A DNA stretch of 64,000 nt, from the NCBI RefSeq assembly GCF_020541325.1, contig NZ_CP047399.1:372001-436000 (forward strand), given 5' to 3'. The notes under the pieces were generated by a model. It saw only the letters and a program-made list of their open reading frames with translations, did not search any database and was not told where the DNA came from. Both the position numbers and the translations under genes were made by a program. This DNA is from Candidatus Vallotia laricis. Lineage in GTDB: Bacteria > Pseudomonadota > Gammaproteobacteria > Burkholderiales > Burkholderiaceae. Numbering within the stretch: the first letter of the stretch is position 1; every line of letters begins with the position of its first letter. This document shows positions 63,805 to 64,000 of the stretch, one piece after another.

Positions 63805-64000
63805 ATGAAATTATTTTCTTTCTGCAGTAAGAATGACGTGGATCTGTTGTGGACCAGTACGTGGAATCAGGCTATCCAAACAAGCCAGCATGGGAAAAAG
63901 GCTGATCGTTATTCCGATCAGAATTCGATATTGCCTGATTTAAAGCTGAGTATGAAACAGCGCGCACGCCGGCGTCTGATCGGTGCGATTGTACTTCTTC
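63805..64000 (+). CDS. dedD: DedD-like SPOR-domain protein, N-terminal part (cut by window end)
   Basis: Translation from the ATG at 63805 gives MKLFSFCSKNDVDLLW, a polar stretch, then LPDLKLSMKQRARRRLIGAIVLL entering a membrane helix at the window edge. A positively charged KQRARRRL block just before a single helix, directly after folC, fits the DedD/SPOR protein that follows folC in Burkholderia, a septal peptidoglycan-binding cell-division protein. The SPOR domain itself is outside the window, so assignment rests on position and the juxtamembrane motif. cvpA and purF would be expected next. Confidence 0.65.
   Translation, partial: MKLFSFCSKNDVDLLWTSTWNQAIQTSQHGKKADRYSDQNSILPDLKLSMKQRARRRLIGAIVLL

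Overview
The window is a stretch of bacterial core metabolism from a reduced Burkholderiaceae (Betaproteobacteria) genome. Protein sequences and gene order match what I know of Burkholderia and relatives: ilvB-ilvH-ilvC-psd-pssA-leuA, rpsO-pnp-qor-tpiA-secG-tRNA-Leu-nuoA..N, mdh-gntR-sdhCDAB-sdhE-gltA, and leuC-leuD-leuB-asd-truA-trpF-trpB-trpA-accD-folC. The sequence is AT-leaning, has few regulators and no intact mobile element, shows visible pseudogenes, and carries long decayed spacers (several of 1-1.7 kb). About 77 percent is protein-coding. This is the pattern of a host-restricted symbiont still losing DNA. A nutritional insect symbiont of the 'Candidatus Vallotia' type, or a related fungus- or insect-associated Burkholderiaceae lineage, fits best, but the lineage name is inference.

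Layout. 0.7-6.3 kb, minus strand: nadD, purD, yebC and a LOG-family phosphoribohydrolase, separated by eroded spacers; hemF, which I expect between purD and nadD in relatives, is absent. 7.7-14.9 kb, plus strand: a structured leader, then ilvB-ilvH-ilvC, phospholipid genes psd and pssA, and leuA. 16.2-21.6 kb: rpsO, pnp, qor, tpiA, secG and tRNA-Leu(GAG), with clear terminators. 21.7-36.6 kb: a complete 14-gene nuo operon (complex I), then a NUDIX hydrolase. 37.4-38.5 kb: a very AT-rich geneless block. 38.5-44.9 kb, minus strand: a DUF2863 protein, acnA, mdh. 45.3-46.0 kb: a decayed GntR/UTRA regulator. 46.1-51.0 kb: sdhCDAB, sdhE, gltA. 51.6-56.4 kb: leuC, leuD, leuB, asd. 57.0-64.0 kb: truA, trpF, trpB, a decayed DNA methyltransferase, trpA, accD, folC, and the start of a SPOR/DedD-like gene cut by the window edge.

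How it works together. IlvBH and IlvC supply the valine/isoleucine precursors and LeuA-CD-B complete the leucine branch to ketoisocaproate. TrpF, TrpB and TrpA perform the last steps to tryptophan, and Asd feeds lysine, threonine and methionine. AcnA, Mdh, SdhCDAB and GltA are TCA enzymes passing electrons to quinone, together with complex I. So essential amino acid supply and aerobic respiration are kept, while regulation, DNA modification, heme synthesis (hemF) and pilus/polarity functions (fimV) have been shed.

I did not find a convincing new multi-gene system. The items worth a second look are two datable pseudogenes (a GntR regulator with a nearby orphan dyad, and a methyltransferase whose tail is in frame with trpA), several unusually perfect hairpins (nuoF end, leuC end, leuB-asd spacer, mdh upstream), long G tracts inside essential genes, and the AT-rich block.
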